From contig JAFDAI010000007.1 in assembly GCA_019313905.1 (NCBI GenBank), positions 38,488 through 102,487 on the forward strand: DNA of 64,000 bases. Reading direction: 5' to 3'. The DNA comes from Deltaproteobacteria bacterium. Lineage in GTDB: Bacteria; Desulfobacterota; Syntrophia; Syntrophales; UBA2210. A program made the translations under genes and the position numbers. Every line of letters starts with the position of its first letter. The first letter of the stretch is position 1. The notes under the pieces are model-generated. The model had not been told where the DNA came from. It was given only the letters and a program-made list of their open reading frames with translations, and did not search any database. Below, piece by piece: positions 8,097-17,550 of the stretch.

Positions 8097-8792
8097 TCAG
8101 TCTTTTTCAACCCCTTTTTGCATCCCTTTCATAAATTTTCCGATGGCTTCTCCTTTTTCCTCGGATGTCATTTCATCGAAATCATGACTGGTCTTCTGCC
8201 ACTGTTCCATTTCGCTGCTGAAATTCCGAGCGCTGTACATCGCACTGATGTTCATCAGCAGGAGAAAGCCGAAGATCACGCCAAAGACAATCCACGCGAC
8301 TTTTGATTTTATACCGTGAACTTCAATGCTCGCGGAAATAATGACATAGGCCATCCAGACAAGTCCAATTACACTTCCAAGATAGGGTATTACCCCTACG
8401 ACAGTGCTTACGGGTGTGATTGCCACGGCGTAGGCCCCACATCGGTACGCGGTTTCATATGACTCCTGTGACCCCATAATCTTCCAGATGACAAATAGAA
8501 TTGCCGCACCCACAAAACTAAATATGACCACAAACACCGGCGTGACCACAACATACAGGAGAGCTGTGCCAAATGATGTAGCAAACCCTAAATCCAGCGT
8601 CCACAGGATAAGATTAATGGCACCCACAATGAAACTCATCGAGGATACAAATATAACGGGTTCAACAAATCCGCCACTTCTGGGCATCTTTCTGAAAAAT
8701 CCGGCGGGATTAAAAATTACCTCTCTCATCGTGTTTATTATCGATGTAATTTCTTCTTTCATCCGTTCCCCTGTTATTGATTTGTCTGTCAT
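8097..8792 (-). CDS. Yip1 domain membrane protein
   Basis: Integral membrane protein of 231 residues with about five transmembrane helices (roughly 45-65, 80-110, 125-150, 155-175 and 180-200). The layout begins with a short amphipathic IREVIFNPAGFFRKMP-like start, typical of bacterial Yip1-domain proteins. The function of bacterial members is unknown. The ATG at 8792 is preceded by GGAGGGGAAG, a strong ribosome-binding site. It is the first gene of the minus-strand set that continues with the TPM, nucleotidyltransferase, LemA and acyltransferase genes, with gaps of 30 bases or less for most, suggesting a membrane-linked operon. Confidence 0.8.
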   Translation of the reverse strand: MTDKSITGERMKEEITSIINTMREVIFNPAGFFRKMPRSGGFVEPVIFVSSMSFIVGAINLILWTLDLGFATSFGTALLYVVVTPVFVVIFSFVGAAILFVIWKIMGSQESYETAYRCGAYAVAITPVSTVVGVIPYLGSVIGLVWMAYVIISASIEVHGIKSKVAWIVFGVIFGFLLLMNISAMYSARNFSSEMEQWQKTSHDFDEMTSEEKGEAIGKFMKGMQKGVEKD

Positions 8793-9201
8793 CTTCCCCT
8801 CCCTTCGTTTTTTCTCCTCAAAAATTTTATTGTGCCATAATTATAAATAACAAAGCAACCCTTTTTCTACATGCGCAAAGCCGGCCAGCCTTTCAGATTT
8901 TTCTCACAGGTTTCACGCATTCCAATACCATCCCGCCGGTATCGATCCGCCCGGAAAAAATTGTCTTGATTTTTTTAATCGTAAACTTATGGCATAAGTT
9001 AATCTTGCAAAATACGCCCCTTTATCGGACAAGACTTTTGAGAGAGATTCCGCCCCGGTGAAACATCCATTAGATATGGTTTGCGGCACAACTACCTATG
9101 TTGCAAAGGTGTTACAAAATATATCTCCGACATGCCTCGAGATGTCTGGCGACGTAACATCTCCACACATGCCGGAACAACAAAAAGGAGAAACGTAAGA
9201 A
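8793..9201. other. Intergenic region, no clear gene
   Basis: A 409-base stretch between the divergent Yip1 gene and the decayed exported-protein gene. It must hold the promoter of the Yip1-to-acyltransferase set. Short A/T-rich hexamers are present, but none forms a convincing -35/-10 pair. GCAAAGCC at 8875-8882 recalls part of a cyclic-di-GMP-I riboswitch core, but the surrounding helices do not fold as expected. No tRNA or long open frame with a ribosome-binding site was seen. Confidence 0.4.
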
Positions 9202-9694
9202 ATGAAAAAATATCTATCCGGTTTACTGAAACCGTTGATGATTGCGACACTGATTCTGGTCGTGGCGGGGAATTTCCTGCCAACGGCCAGGAACGCCGAG
9301 GCCGGATGAGGTGATCCAAGGGTGACCGTGTATGTCACCCCGGAGGGCGGTGGAACAGTAGGGGTAAATGGCGCACGGTATAGGTCCCCCAGAACCGTGC
9401 CGGACAATTCAACTGTATCGTTCAAGGCGAGAGCTGCAGACAAATATAAATTTATCGGCTGGAGCGGGGCCTTGTCGGGAAATAAAAATCCAAACACACA
9501 TTACGTCACCTGCGACACGAAGGTTACCGCCAACTTTCAGGACGTTCAACACCAGTAGCAAACGCGGGGGTGACCAGACCGTAGATGAAGGCTCTACCGT
9601 AACGCTGAACGGCCTTCTCGCAAGCCGGTACAGACATTACACAGGACCTTTCATGCCGGTTTTTGAGCTTGACATGATATGTAAAGTGATATAG
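9202..9694 (+). pseudogene. Remnant of an exported repeat-domain protein
   Basis: Decayed gene with a good start (AAAAAGGAG then ATG at 9202). The first 35 codons encode a lysine-hydrophobic signal peptide ending NAEAG, then TGA at 9307-9309. The same frame continues as GDPRVTVYVTPEGGG and later KFIGWSGALSG, a single InlB B-repeat-like (Listeria-Bacteroides repeat) module, to a stop at 9556-9558. Two further frames then carry PVANAG (frame 3, about 9552-9569) and GGDQTVDEGSTVTLNG (frame 2, about 9569-9616), parts of one K319/PKD-like Ig module split by frameshifts, ending at 9694. One nonsense change and at least two frameshifts indicate decay. A single GGA-to-TGA change would explain the first stop. 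Confidence 0.75.
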
Positions 9695-9732
9695 GGATTC
9701 CTTTTCAAAACTTCACAAGGGAGGAAATATTT

Positions 9733-9993
9733 TTGGCAACTCACAAATCCGCGGAAAAAAGGGCTAGACAAAGCGAAAAGAGGAGAATGAGAAATACCTC
9801 CGCGAGAACTCGCGTAAAGACAAGCGTCAAGGCGGTGCTCAAATCCGTTGAGGAAAAAGATGTGGAAAAATCACGCGAGGTACTGCTTGACACAACAAAA
9901 ACAATAGACAAGGCAGCCGCCAGTGGAATATTTCACAAAAACACGGCAGCCCGTAAGATATCAAGATTGACAAAGAAGGTAAACGCCTTATGA
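9733..9993 (+). CDS. rpsT: 30S ribosomal protein S20
   Basis: Primary 16S rRNA-binding protein of the small subunit, 86 residues, the normal length. The N-terminus ATHKSAEKRARQSEKRRMRN and the helical lysine-rich body ending AARKISRLTKKVNAL are diagnostic. The start is TTG at 9733 with GGGAGGAAAT upstream. E. coli rpsT also begins with UUG, which there is tied to autoregulation, so the weak start may be functional. The TGA stop (9991-9993) forms the first three bases of an inverted-repeat element. The convergent lptE lies beyond that element. Confidence 0.97.
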   Translation: MATHKSAEKRARQSEKRRMRNTSARTRVKTSVKAVLKSVEEKDVEKSREVLLDTTKTIDKAAASGIFHKNTAARKISRLTKKVNAL

Positions 9994-10131
9994 GACTGTC
10001 TGAGAATAGTAATTTTTTCTCAAATTGAGGAATGAGAAAAAAATTACCGCAGGCATATAATTGATATTCCGAGGATGATTTTTTGAGCATGACAAAGAGT
10101 TGAGGAAAAAGGGCATTCTCAGACAGCTTCA
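9991..10131. repeat. MITE-like inverted-repeat element (17-bp terminal repeats)
   Basis: A 141-base element with ends TGAGACTGTCTGAGAAT (9991-10007) and, on the other strand from 10131, TGAAGCTGTCTGAGAAT, matching at 15 of 17 positions. The interior contains TTGAGGAATGAG, a word also found in the repeats near 22933 and 24003 (where it reads TTGAGGAATGAG or ATGAGGAATGAG), so the families may be related. The left end starts with the rpsT stop codon. No coding potential was seen. Confidence 0.7.
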
Positions 10132-10141
10132 TAGGATAATA

Positions 10142-10657
10142 TCAGAATCCAGACAGAATATTCCGGTAAGCCTTATCGGCCATATCAACTGACAGCTTCC
10201 TGATGGCGTTTCTCTTGTTCGCAGCGGTTATCGCGGTATCGACTTCTACTTTATAGGCCTCTCTTCCAGAGAGGTCTTTGTTTATCCAGATGACCCCGCC
10301 GTTGTCAGCCCTCTTAAACACAACTTCCAGAATCATGAAAACGCGATTTTCTTTAGCCATGTCGCTGCTGCTGTAGGCAAGGTGAGATGTGGTAATGTTC
10401 CTTATTTTCCCTGTCAGAAACGCGTCAGCCTGATCCTTGTCGGCAACCGGGGTAAATCTGTTCCCTCTTCTAAAGCGGCTGAAAAACGCGTTCCTCACAT
10501 AATTCTCAACATTCGCTTCACTAGTACTGTTGGAGAATTCACCTATAAAGACCTTACGTATGCCGGTATCGATATTCTCTCCACCCGGAGAAAAATGATA
10601 CCCGCAACCCAGACAGGGTAACAGCAGCAAAACATATATAATCCATTTCCTTTTCAT
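10142..10657 (-). CDS. lptE: LPS assembly lipoprotein LptE
   Basis: Outer-membrane lipoprotein that plugs the LptD barrel for lipopolysaccharide export, 171 residues. The signal peptide ends LPCLGCGYHFSPGG. Cys18 in LGCGY is the probable lipidated residue, and the immediately following GYHF is the hallmark of LptE. The body has KVFIGEFSNSTSEANVENYV and a beta-rich pattern. The start at 10657 has GGAGG nearby. It lies 46 bases downstream of leuS on the same strand, the usual leuS-lptE order; holA, often next in this order, is not present in the window. Confidence 0.92.
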   Translation of the reverse strand: MKRKWIIYVLLLLPCLGCGYHFSPGGENIDTGIRKVFIGEFSNSTSEANVENYVRNAFFSRFRRGNRFTPVADKDQADAFLTGKIRNITTSHLAYSSSDMAKENRVFMILEVVFKRADNGGVIWINKDLSGREAYKVEVDTAITAANKRNAIRKLSVDMADKAYRNILSGF

Positions 10658-10703
10658 GGTAAGCCTCCGGTTTAAAGGGTTACTGGCTTTAAGAAACCAT
10701 CAA

Positions 10704-13286
10704 TTACTTAACAACGATATTGACCAGCTTTCTCGGAACATAAATCTCCTTGACTATATCCTTATCCCCTGTAAACTGCTTAATTTTTTCATCATTCAAG
10801 GCAAGTCCTTTGATCTTCTCGTCGGATTCATCTGCGGTGACCTGTATCCTGCTTCGCACCTTTCCATTAACCTGAACGACTATGGTGATTTCTTCCTCCG
10901 CAGCAACCTCTTCATTAAAAGAAGGCCATGCGGTTTCGGAAAGCCTCTCCCTTCCACCGATCATTCCCCAGAGTTCTTCCGTCATATGCGGCACTATAGG
11001 CGACAGGAGGAGTATAATGTCTTCCACCGTCTCTCTTATTACAGAAAAAGCCTTCTCGTCATCCTTCTCCGGCCGTCTGGTCTGATAGAGTGTATTTACA
11101 AGTTCCATGACCGCGCTGATTGCCGTGTTGAAATGAAACCTGTCCTCTATGTCAGTTGTCACCTTTTTGACAGTCTGATGCGTCTTCTTTCTCAGAGCCC
11201 TCAGATTACCTTCAATTTTCTCTCCGCCGTCAAAAGGCGTCACGTTTTTTATATTATCGAGATAATCCACAATTATACGCCACACCCTGCCAAGGAAACG
11301 AAAAGAGCCGTCAACACCCTGATCGCTCCATTCCAGATCCTTTTCAGGCGGCGCGGCAAAGAGACAGAATATCCTTGCCGTGTCTGATCCGTATTCATCA
11401 ATTATGTAACTGGGATCAACAACATTCTTCAGGGATTTTGACATCTTTTCGGTCTTTCCTATCTTCGCCTCAAGACCACAATGGATGCATTTTCCATCCT
11501 TTACCTCTTCGGGTAGAAGGTAGCCATGTTTTCCGCATCTCATGGTCTCCTTGCAGACCATCCCCTGGGTAAGCAGGTTTGAAAAGGGTTCATCAATACC
11601 GATTACACCGAAGTCCCTGAGCATCTTCGTATAAAACCTCGCGTAAAGGAGGTGCAGGATGGCGTGTTCGATTCCGCCTATATACTGATCCACGGGCATC
11701 CAGTAATCCACTTTTGCCCTGTCAAGACCCGGCTTTTCAGAACAATCCGCGCAGCAGAACCGGTCAAAATACCATGAAGACTCAACAAATGTATCCATTG
11801 TGTCTGTTTCCCTCTTTGCCGGTCCACCACAATTGGGGCAGGTGACGTTTATGAATGAGGCCATCATCTCAAGCGGGGATCCCCCCTCCCCTGTCAGCTC
11901 TACATCTTTCGGCAATACAACGGGAAGATCCTCTTCGGGAACCGGAACAGCGCCACACTTTTCGCAGTTGATGATGGGAATGGGAGTCCCCCAGTAGCGC
12001 TGCCTGGATATGCCCCAGTCTCTCAGGCGATACTCTATGGTCTTTCTCCCCCTCCCTATGGACTCCAGATATTCCACTATGTCATCCAGGGCCTGCATGT
12101 TTTTCATGCCGTCAAACTTTCCGGAATTAATAAGAATTCCCTCATCTACATAGGCCTCGGTCATGGTGTCGGCCTCCAGCGGATCATCAGGGTTCTGGAT
12201 AACCACGATCTTTTCAAGGTTATATTTCTCGGCGAATTCAAAGTCGCGCTGATCATGCGTGGGAACAGCCATGACACAGCCGGTGCCATAATCCGCCAGC
12301 ACAAAATTCGCTGCGTAGATCGGCATTTTCTTGTCTGTAACCGGGTTTAGGCAGTAGGCATCCAGGAATATGCCCTCCTTATCGTAATAATCGGATGTCC
12401 TCATCATTTTGTCCTGTTTCTTGACATGCTCCACAAAATCCCTGACATCCTGTTCTGCCGGCTTTCCCTTCGCGAGTTCCATTACAAGGGGATGTTCCGC
12501 CGCTATGAGCATGAATGTGGCGCCGAATATTGTGTCCTGCCTGGTGGTAAAAACCTTGATTACATCATCGGAATCGGCCATGGGAAAAACGAGTTCGCAT
12601 CCGTAGCTCTTGCCGATCCAGTTCTTCTGCATCGTGAGCACCCTTTCCGGCCAGCCGGGCAGTTTATCGCAGTAATCCAGCAGTTCCTCCACATAATCGG
12701 TAATGCGAAAAAACCACTGGTCAAAATACTTTTCGGTGATCTCGCTTCCACATCTCCAGCACAGACCCGCTTCCACCTGCTCGTTAGCCAGAACTGTTTT
12801 GCATGTGGGACACCAGTTGACAGACCCGCCTTTTTTATAGGCAAGTTTCTTTTCGTACATCCAGAGGAAAAAGAGCTGTTCCCACTTGTAATATTCCGGC
12901 TCACAGGTGGATATCTCCCTGTCCCAGTCATAACTGAACCCCATTCCCTTAAGCTGTTTCTTCATGGAGTCTATATTCTCATTCGTCCACTTCGCGGGGG
13001 GTATTCCATGTTCGATGGCGGCATTTTCCGCCGGCATACCGAAAGAGTCCCACCCTATGGGATGAAGTACGTTATATCCTCTCATCTTCTTGTATCTTGC
13101 CACCACATCGCCTATGGTATAGTTTCTCACATGTCCCATATGGATCTTACCGGAAGGATATGGAAACATCTCCAGGAGATAATATTTCTCCCTTTCAGGA
13201 TCTTCAATCACATTAAACGTCTTTTCATCCTCCCAGCATTTCTGCCATTTCTCTTCTATCTCCCGAGGATTGTACTTTCTTTTCAT
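10704..13286 (-). CDS. leuS: Leucyl-tRNA synthetase
   Basis: Class I aminoacyl-tRNA synthetase charging tRNA-Leu, 860 residues, normal bacterial length. The HIGH motif is HMGH (49-52) in [17 protein letters not shown], the CP1 editing domain follows (about 225-420, with [12 protein letters not shown] and [19 protein letters not shown]), and KMSKS is intact near residue 613 in [13 protein letters not shown]. The C-terminal domain ends [12 protein letters not shown]. Zinc-type cysteine pairs occur near residues 155-185 and 440-510. The ATG at 13286 has GGGAG 7 bases upstream. It is the first gene of the leuS-lptE unit. No T-box or other leader was recognised. Confidence 0.98.
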   Translation of the reverse strand: MKRKYNPREIEEKWQKCWEDEKTFNVIEDPEREKYYLLEMFPYPSGKIHMGHVRNYTIGDVVARYKKMRGYNVLHPIGWDSFGMPAENAAIEHGIPPAKWTNENIDSMKKQLKGMGFSYDWDREISTCEPEYYKWEQLFFLWMYEKKLAYKKGGSVNWCPTCKTVLANEQVEAGLCWRCGSEITEKYFDQWFFRITDYVEELLDYCDKLPGWPERVLTMQKNWIGKSYGCELVFPMADSDDVIKVFTTRQDTIFGATFMLIAAEHPLVMELAKGKPAEQDVRDFVEHVKKQDKMMRTSDYYDKEGIFLDAYCLNPVTDKKMPIYAANFVLADYGTGCVMAVPTHDQRDFEFAEKYNLEKIVVIQNPDDPLEADTMTEAYVDEGILINSGKFDGMKNMQALDDIVEYLESIGRGRKTIEYRLRDWGISRQRYWGTPIPIINCEKCGAVPVPEEDLPVVLPKDVELTGEGGSPLEMMASFINVTCPNCGGPAKRETDTMDTFVESSWYFDRFCCADCSEKPGLDRAKVDYWMPVDQYIGGIEHAILHLLYARFYTKMLRDFGVIGIDEPFSNLLTQGMVCKETMRCGKHGYLLPEEVKDGKCIHCGLEAKIGKTEKMSKSLKNVVDPSYIIDEYGSDTARIFCLFAAPPEKDLEWSDQGVDGSFRFLGRVWRIIVDYLDNIKNVTPFDGGEKIEGNLRALRKKTHQTVKKVTTDIEDRFHFNTAISAVMELVNTLYQTRRPEKDDEKAFSVIRETVEDIILLLSPIVPHMTEELWGMIGGRERLSETAWPSFNEEVAAEEEITIVVQVNGKVRSRIQVTADESDEKIKGLALNDEKIKQFTGDKDIVKEIYVPRKLVNIVVK

Positions 13287-13413
13287 AATGATCTCCCTTA
13301 ATCGATGTGGAAGGAATTTCTAACATGTCTCAGGTATTCTTTCAATCCCATTTTTCCAATTATAAAAGCCGTCTTCCTTGACATATGAAAATACGATAAA
13401 TATATTACGTCTC

Positions 13414-14028
13414 ATGAGCGATAACATTGCAATGGAAGATATTGAAGACATAATAATAAGAACATTCAGGGAAAGCAGCCGCGTCAAAGAGGTTTTCGTA
13501 AATGAAAATCTCTCCAGACTCGTCAAGGTAATTGATGTCATAACGCGGGCACTGAAAGATGGCAATAAAATACTGTTGTTCGGAAACGGGGGAAGCGCCG
13601 CGGATTCTCAGCACCTCGCGGCAGAATTTGTAAACAGGTTCCTGATAGAGAGACCACCTCTCCCGGCGATCGCGCTCAGCACGGACACATCAGTCATAAC
13701 AAGCATTGCCAACGATTATGATTTCTCAGAGATCTTTTCCAAGCAGATAAGAGCCATCGGAAATGAAGGAGATGTGGCGTGGGGCATAAGCACCAGCGGT
13801 TCTTCACCCAACGTATTGAAGGCCTTCGAAGCTGCAGACAGGTTAGGAATGACAACCATCGCCTTTACCGGAAAGGATGGAGGGGAAATGGCAAGGTTGG
13901 CAGATTATTGCCTTAACGTTTCCTCCAACAGTACGCCCCGCATTCAGGAAGCTCATATTACAGCGGGACATGTCATCTGTGACATGGTGGATTACAGGTT
14001 GTTCAAAAAACCAGAGGGTAACTCCTGA
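13414..14028 (+). CDS. gmhA: SIS-domain phosphoheptose isomerase (GmhA-like)
   Basis: Probable D-sedoheptulose-7-phosphate isomerase, first step of ADP-heptose synthesis for lipopolysaccharide core, about 204 residues. The SIS core is evident: ILLFGNGGSAADSQHLAAEF, STDTSVITSIANDY, GISTSGSSPNVLKAFEAA and the C-terminal IQEAHITAGHVICDMVD with the metal/catalytic E and H residues of GmhA. The closely related DiaA (replication regulator) is the main alternative. The frame is open from a TTG at 13378; the ATG at 13414 is preferred, and an ATG at 13432 is also possible, as none has a clear ribosome-binding site. grpE follows after 24 bases. Confidence 0.85.
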   Translation: MSDNIAMEDIEDIIIRTFRESSRVKEVFVNENLSRLVKVIDVITRALKDGNKILLFGNGGSAADSQHLAAEFVNRFLIERPPLPAIALSTDTSVITSIANDYDFSEIFSKQIRAIGNEGDVAWGISTSGSSPNVLKAFEAADRLGMTTIAFTGKDGGEMARLADYCLNVSSNSTPRIQEAHITAGHVICDMVDYRLFKKPEGNS

Positions 14029-14052
14029 TAAACGGAGGATAATCATATACTT

Positions 14053-14607
14053 ATGAATGAAGGAATCAAGATCAAAGAAGTAACACACGAGGAAAAGGGG
14101 AAACAGAGTTCATCTCGTGCCAAACCGACCACAAAGAAAGAACTCCTTGCGAAGGTGGAGGAGACTGAGAAGCGTGCTTCCGAAAATCATGATAAGTATC
14201 TGCGCTCCTGCGCCGAGCTTGAAAATTACAAGAAACGAGCGGTACGGGATCGCGAGGATTTTATAAAATATGGAAATGAAACCCTCATCAAAGACATGCT
14301 GCCGACAGTGGACAGCATGGAGAGAGCACTGAAACACGCCTCCGACTCGGAAGACTTTAAGGCATTCGTGGATGGACTCGGTTTGATTCGCGACAGTTTT
14401 CTCGCGGCACTTGGCAGGCATGGCGTTGAGGAAATAGGTGCCATAGGCAAAGACTTTGATCCTAATTTCCATGAGGCGCTGATGCAGGTGGAAGGTGAAA
14501 AGAAAGAAGACAACAAGGTTGTGGAAGAATTTGAAAAGGGATACCTGTTGAACGGCCGATTGCTGAGACCGTCAAAGGTGTCCATTTCAAAACATGTAGA
14601 CAAATAA
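14053..14607 (+). CDS. grpE: Nucleotide exchange factor GrpE
   Basis: Cochaperone that releases ADP from DnaK, 184 residues. A charged N-terminal tail (residues 1-35) leads to a long coiled coil containing [23 protein letters not shown], then the four-helix and beta domain with [22 protein letters not shown] and [17 protein letters not shown], all matching GrpE. GGAGGATAA precedes the ATG at 14053. dnaK follows after 29 bases, so the two are presumably co-transcribed. Neither hrcA nor dnaJ is adjacent, and no CIRCE palindrome is visible upstream. Confidence 0.97.
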   Translation: MNEGIKIKEVTHEEKGKQSSSRAKPTTKKELLAKVEETEKRASENHDKYLRSCAELENYKKRAVRDREDFIKYGNETLIKDMLPTVDSMERALKHASDSEDFKAFVDGLGLIRDSFLAALGRHGVEEIGAIGKDFDPNFHEALMQVEGEKKEDNKVVEEFEKGYLLNGRLLRPSKVSISKHVDK

Positions 14608-14636
14608 AATGGAATATCACAGGAGGTCTGATTAAA

Positions 14637-16565
14637 ATGGGTAAAATTATAGGAATCGATTTAGGGACAACAAATTCGTGTGTCGCTGTAATGGAAGGAA
14701 GCGATCCGAGTATCATAGCAAACCAGGAGGGGGGCAGGACCACTCCATCAGTGGTCGCTTTTACAGATAGTGGCGAACGTCTGGTCGGACAGGTCGCCAA
14801 GAGACAGGCGATCACCAATCCGGAAAATACCGTTTACGCGGTAAAGAGGTTAATAGGAAGAAAGTATTCGTCAAAAGAAGTTCAGTACGATATTACCATC
14901 AGCCCCTTTAAGATTACAAAGGCGGTAAACGGCGACGCTCAGGTGACAATAAGGGGTAAGGATTACAGCACGCCAGAGATATCTTCGATGATACTGGCAA
15001 AGATGAAGCAGACCGCCGAAAATTACCTCGGAGAAAAGATAAACGACGCGGTAATCACCGTCCCGGCCTATTTCAATGACTCACAGAGGCAAGCAACAAA
15101 AGACGCCGGAAAGGTCGCGGGGTTGAACGTCCTTCGTATAATAAACGAGCCGACCGCGGCGGCGCTCTCCTATGGCCTCGACAAGAAGGCGGACGAGAAG
15201 ATAGCTGTATTTGATCTGGGCGGGGGAACTTTTGATATCTCTATCCTCGAACTGGGTGACGGCGTTTTTGAAGTCAAATCAACCAACGGCAACACCCATC
15301 TGGGCGGTGAAGACTTCGACCAAAAGTTGATAGATTATATAGCGGATGAATTCAAGAAGGATCAGGGAATCGATCTGAGAAGCGACAAGATGGCCCTCCA
15401 ACGCATCAAGGAGGCGGCTGAAAAGGCGAAAATGGAACTCTCCTCATCCATGGAGACAGACATAAATCTGCCCTTTGTCACAGCTGACGCGTCCGGTCCC
15501 AAACATCTCAACATGAAGCTTACCAGGGCCAAACTGGAAATGCTCGTTTCGGATCTGATAGAAAAACTTGAGGCTCCATGCAAGACCGCACTGAAGGACG
15601 CCGGGTTGAGCACTTCAGACATAAACGAGGTTATCCTTGTCGGGGGGATGACACGTGTGCCCCGGGTGCAACAGAAGGTCAAAGAGATATTCGGCAAAGA
15701 GCCCAGCAAGGGAGTAAACCCGGACGAAGTGGTCGCGGTGGGGGCCGCCATCCAGGCCGGCGTGCTGTCCGGTGACGTGAAGGATGTGCTCCTTCTGGAC
15801 GTAACGCCACTATCTCTCGGCATAGAGACACTGGGAGGTGTCATGACAAAGCTCATCGAGAAAAATACTACCATCCCGACAAAAAAGAGCCAGATTTTCT
15901 CCACGGCCGCGGACAACCAGCCTGCGGTGAGCATACACGTCCTGCAGGGAGAGCGCTCCATGGCGCCGGACAACAGGACACTCGGAAGATTTGAGCTTAC
16001 AGGCATTCCTCCAGCACCCAGGGGACTCCCGCAGATCGACGTCGCTTTTGACATTGACGCGAATGGCATTGTCCACGTGTCCGCCAAGGATCTCGGCACC
16101 GGCAAGGAGCAGAGTATCAAGATTACCGCTTCGAGTGGACTCTCCGAGGAAGAGATAGACAATCTGGTAAAAGACGCGGAATCTCATGAAGAAGAGGACA
16201 AGAAGAAAAAGGAACTGATAGAACTGAGAAATCAGGCAGACTCGCTGATCTACAGTGTTGAAAAAAACCTGAAAGAAATGGGCGACCAGATAGACGCCAA
16301 CCAGAAATCCAAGATAGAGGAATCCATCGTCAAACTCAGAAAGACCATGGAACAGGATGACATAGATGCCATAAAGGCCGCTCAGGAAGAGATGACTCAG
16401 GCATCGCATAAACTGGCGGAAGCCATGTACGCGAAGGCAACAACGAAAGAGGGCGAAGGGGCAGACACAGCCGGAGCTTCGGAAGAAGGCGCACAGGCCG
16501 AATCGACAAAGGCCGATGATGACGTAGTGGATGCTGACTTCGAAGAAGTAAACAAAGATTCATAA
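14637..16565 (+). CDS. dnaK: Molecular chaperone DnaK (Hsp70)
   Basis: ATP-dependent Hsp70 chaperone, 642 residues, full length. The N-terminal phosphate-1 motif is [18 protein letters not shown]. The ATPase domain includes [17 protein letters not shown], the phosphate-2 motif [13 protein letters not shown] and [13 protein letters not shown]. The linker [19 protein letters not shown] leads to the substrate-binding domain, and the lid ends in an acidic tail ([12 protein letters not shown]). AGGAGGTCTG is a strong ribosome-binding site. A very good intrinsic terminator follows directly, so grpE-dnaK probably ends here. Confidence 0.99.
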   Translation: MGKIIGIDLGTTNSCVAVMEGSDPSIIANQEGGRTTPSVVAFTDSGERLVGQVAKRQAITNPENTVYAVKRLIGRKYSSKEVQYDITISPFKITKAVNGDAQVTIRGKDYSTPEISSMILAKMKQTAENYLGEKINDAVITVPAYFNDSQRQATKDAGKVAGLNVLRIINEPTAAALSYGLDKKADEKIAVFDLGGGTFDISILELGDGVFEVKSTNGNTHLGGEDFDQKLIDYIADEFKKDQGIDLRSDKMALQRIKEAAEKAKMELSSSMETDINLPFVTADASGPKHLNMKLTRAKLEMLVSDLIEKLEAPCKTALKDAGLSTSDINEVILVGGMTRVPRVQQKVKEIFGKEPSKGVNPDEVVAVGAAIQAGVLSGDVKDVLLLDVTPLSLGIETLGGVMTKLIEKNTTIPTKKSQIFSTAADNQPAVSIHVLQGERSMAPDNRTLGRFELTGIPPAPRGLPQIDVAFDIDANGIVHVSAKDLGTGKEQSIKITASSGLSEEEIDNLVKDAESHEEEDKKKKELIELRNQADSLIYSVEKNLKEMGDQIDANQKSKIEESIVKLRKTMEQDDIDAIKAAQEEMTQASHKLAEAMYAKATTKEGEGADTAGASEEGAQAESTKADDDVVDADFEEVNKDS

Positions 16566-16583
16566 TCTGGAATACCTGAAGAC

Positions 16584-16617
16584 AAAAAATGCCCGGGGTT
16601 ATCCCCGGGCATTTTTT
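16584..16617 (+). terminator. Rho-independent terminator after dnaK
   Basis: Perfect hairpin GCCCGGGG-ttat-CCCCGGGC (16591-16610), flanked by A6-T on the left and ATTTTTT on the right. The complementary flanks extend the stem and make it potentially bidirectional. It lies 18 bases after the dnaK stop. Confidence 0.95.
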
Positions 16618-16860
16618 ATGAATTTACCCCTGACAGCTGATTATTCGAGTGTATCGCTCGTTTATATTACAGAGTTCAAGCAGGAAACTCCTGAAAAAAT
16701 ACGGAAACAAGACTGAAAATGAAGGCCATAGGACAGAAAGTGCTGAGAGCCGCCCTGTACCCGGAAAAAAGAAAAGAAGACCGGCAGAAACAGCATTGTA
16801 AAGAATTCGCAAACGCGGTATAGATTGTCCTGTTCCAGCTATAAAAAAACCTGAGTCATT
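16618..16860. other. Intergenic region, nothing recognised
   Basis: About 243 bases between the dnaK terminator and the DUF374 gene. It contains only a 34-codon open frame beginning at 16719, without a ribosome-binding site or recognisable similarity, and no clear promoter, RNA or repeat. Confidence 0.4.
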
Positions 16861-17550
16861 ATGAAACTGAAAAAAGAGATTAAATTCTTCTTCATCAAGT
16901 ATTTTTTGACCTTTTCCGCGTATTATATCCTCAATCTGTACGCAAAAACCATAAGACTGCGTTTTGAGGGCAAAGACACGATCAAAGACCACCTGAAAAA
17001 CAGCGGGCGGGTTGTTATGGCTTTCTGGCATCAGAGATTCTTTGGAGGACTCTACCTCCCCAAGACATTCCGCAGACCGATCTGTGTTATGATCTCTCAG
17101 AGCAGGGACGGGGATTTTATTGCCGATGTTGCTGAGAGAATCGGCTGGACACCGGCACGCGGATCAAGCTCCCGTGGAGGCAGAGATGCCCTGAGAAAAA
17201 TAGTCGATGATCTCATCAAAAACAGATTCGCAGTCCATGTAGTAGACGGACCAACGGGGCCCCCCTATGTTATAAAACCGGGCCTCATATCTATGGCGCA
17301 GCAATCGGGAGCTGCCATCTGTCCAACCTATTTTTTTTATGAAAACGCCTGGATATTTAACAGCTGGGATCGATTCATGGTTCCCAAACCATTCAGCAGG
17401 GTTATCGTCCGTTTCGGCCCCCTTGAGTCTGTTCCCGAAAATATGGATCCTGAAGAATTTGAAAGGATTCGCTTTCATATCGAGCAGAAAATGATAGAGG
17501 AATATGAAAAGGGAGATCGGTCCATGGCATCTTCCCGCAACTCTACATAA
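16861..17550 (+). CDS. Lysophospholipid acyltransferase family protein (DUF374)
   Basis: Inner-membrane-associated acyltransferase-like protein of 229 residues, DUF374 family. VVMAFWHQRFFGG holds a family-type WH motif in place of HxxxxD. VMISQSRDGDFIADVAERIGW and GSSSRGGRDALRKIVDDL are the characteristic DUF374 blocks, and HVVDGPTGPPYVIKPGLISMAQQSG is the conserved substrate-binding stretch. The family relates to LpxL/PlsC-type acyltransferases and is often found near lipid A or LPS genes; the exact acceptor is unknown. It is convergent with the LysE gene, overlapping by 8 bases. Confidence 0.9.
   Translation: MKLKKEIKFFFIKYFLTFSAYYILNLYAKTIRLRFEGKDTIKDHLKNSGRVVMAFWHQRFFGGLYLPKTFRRPICVMISQSRDGDFIADVAERIGWTPARGSSSRGGRDALRKIVDDLIKNRFAVHVVDGPTGPPYVIKPGLISMAQQSGAAICPTYFFYENAWIFNSWDRFMVPKPFSRVIVRFGPLESVPENMDPEEFERIRFHIEQKMIEEYEKGDRSMASSRNST

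Noticed and set aside
8875..8882. GCAAAGCC word resembling a cyclic-di-GMP-I riboswitch core
   Set aside because: The upstream half has no GNRA-capped helix and the expected second helix is missing, so a riboswitch cannot be supported.
8990..9013. TGGCAT...TTGCA resembling a sigma-54 promoter
   Set aside because: The GG-to-GC spacing is 14 bases instead of 10, so sigma-54 recognition is not expected.
9307..9309. Genuine selenoprotein with Sec at the TGA
   Set aside because: A suitable hairpin exists, but downstream frameshifts in the same gene make a nonsense mutation the simpler reading. It is kept only as a low-interest finding.
9081..9314. Open frame of 77 codons overlapping the signal-peptide frame
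   Set aside because: It has no ribosome-binding site and an arbitrary composition. The other frame has a clear start and signal peptide.
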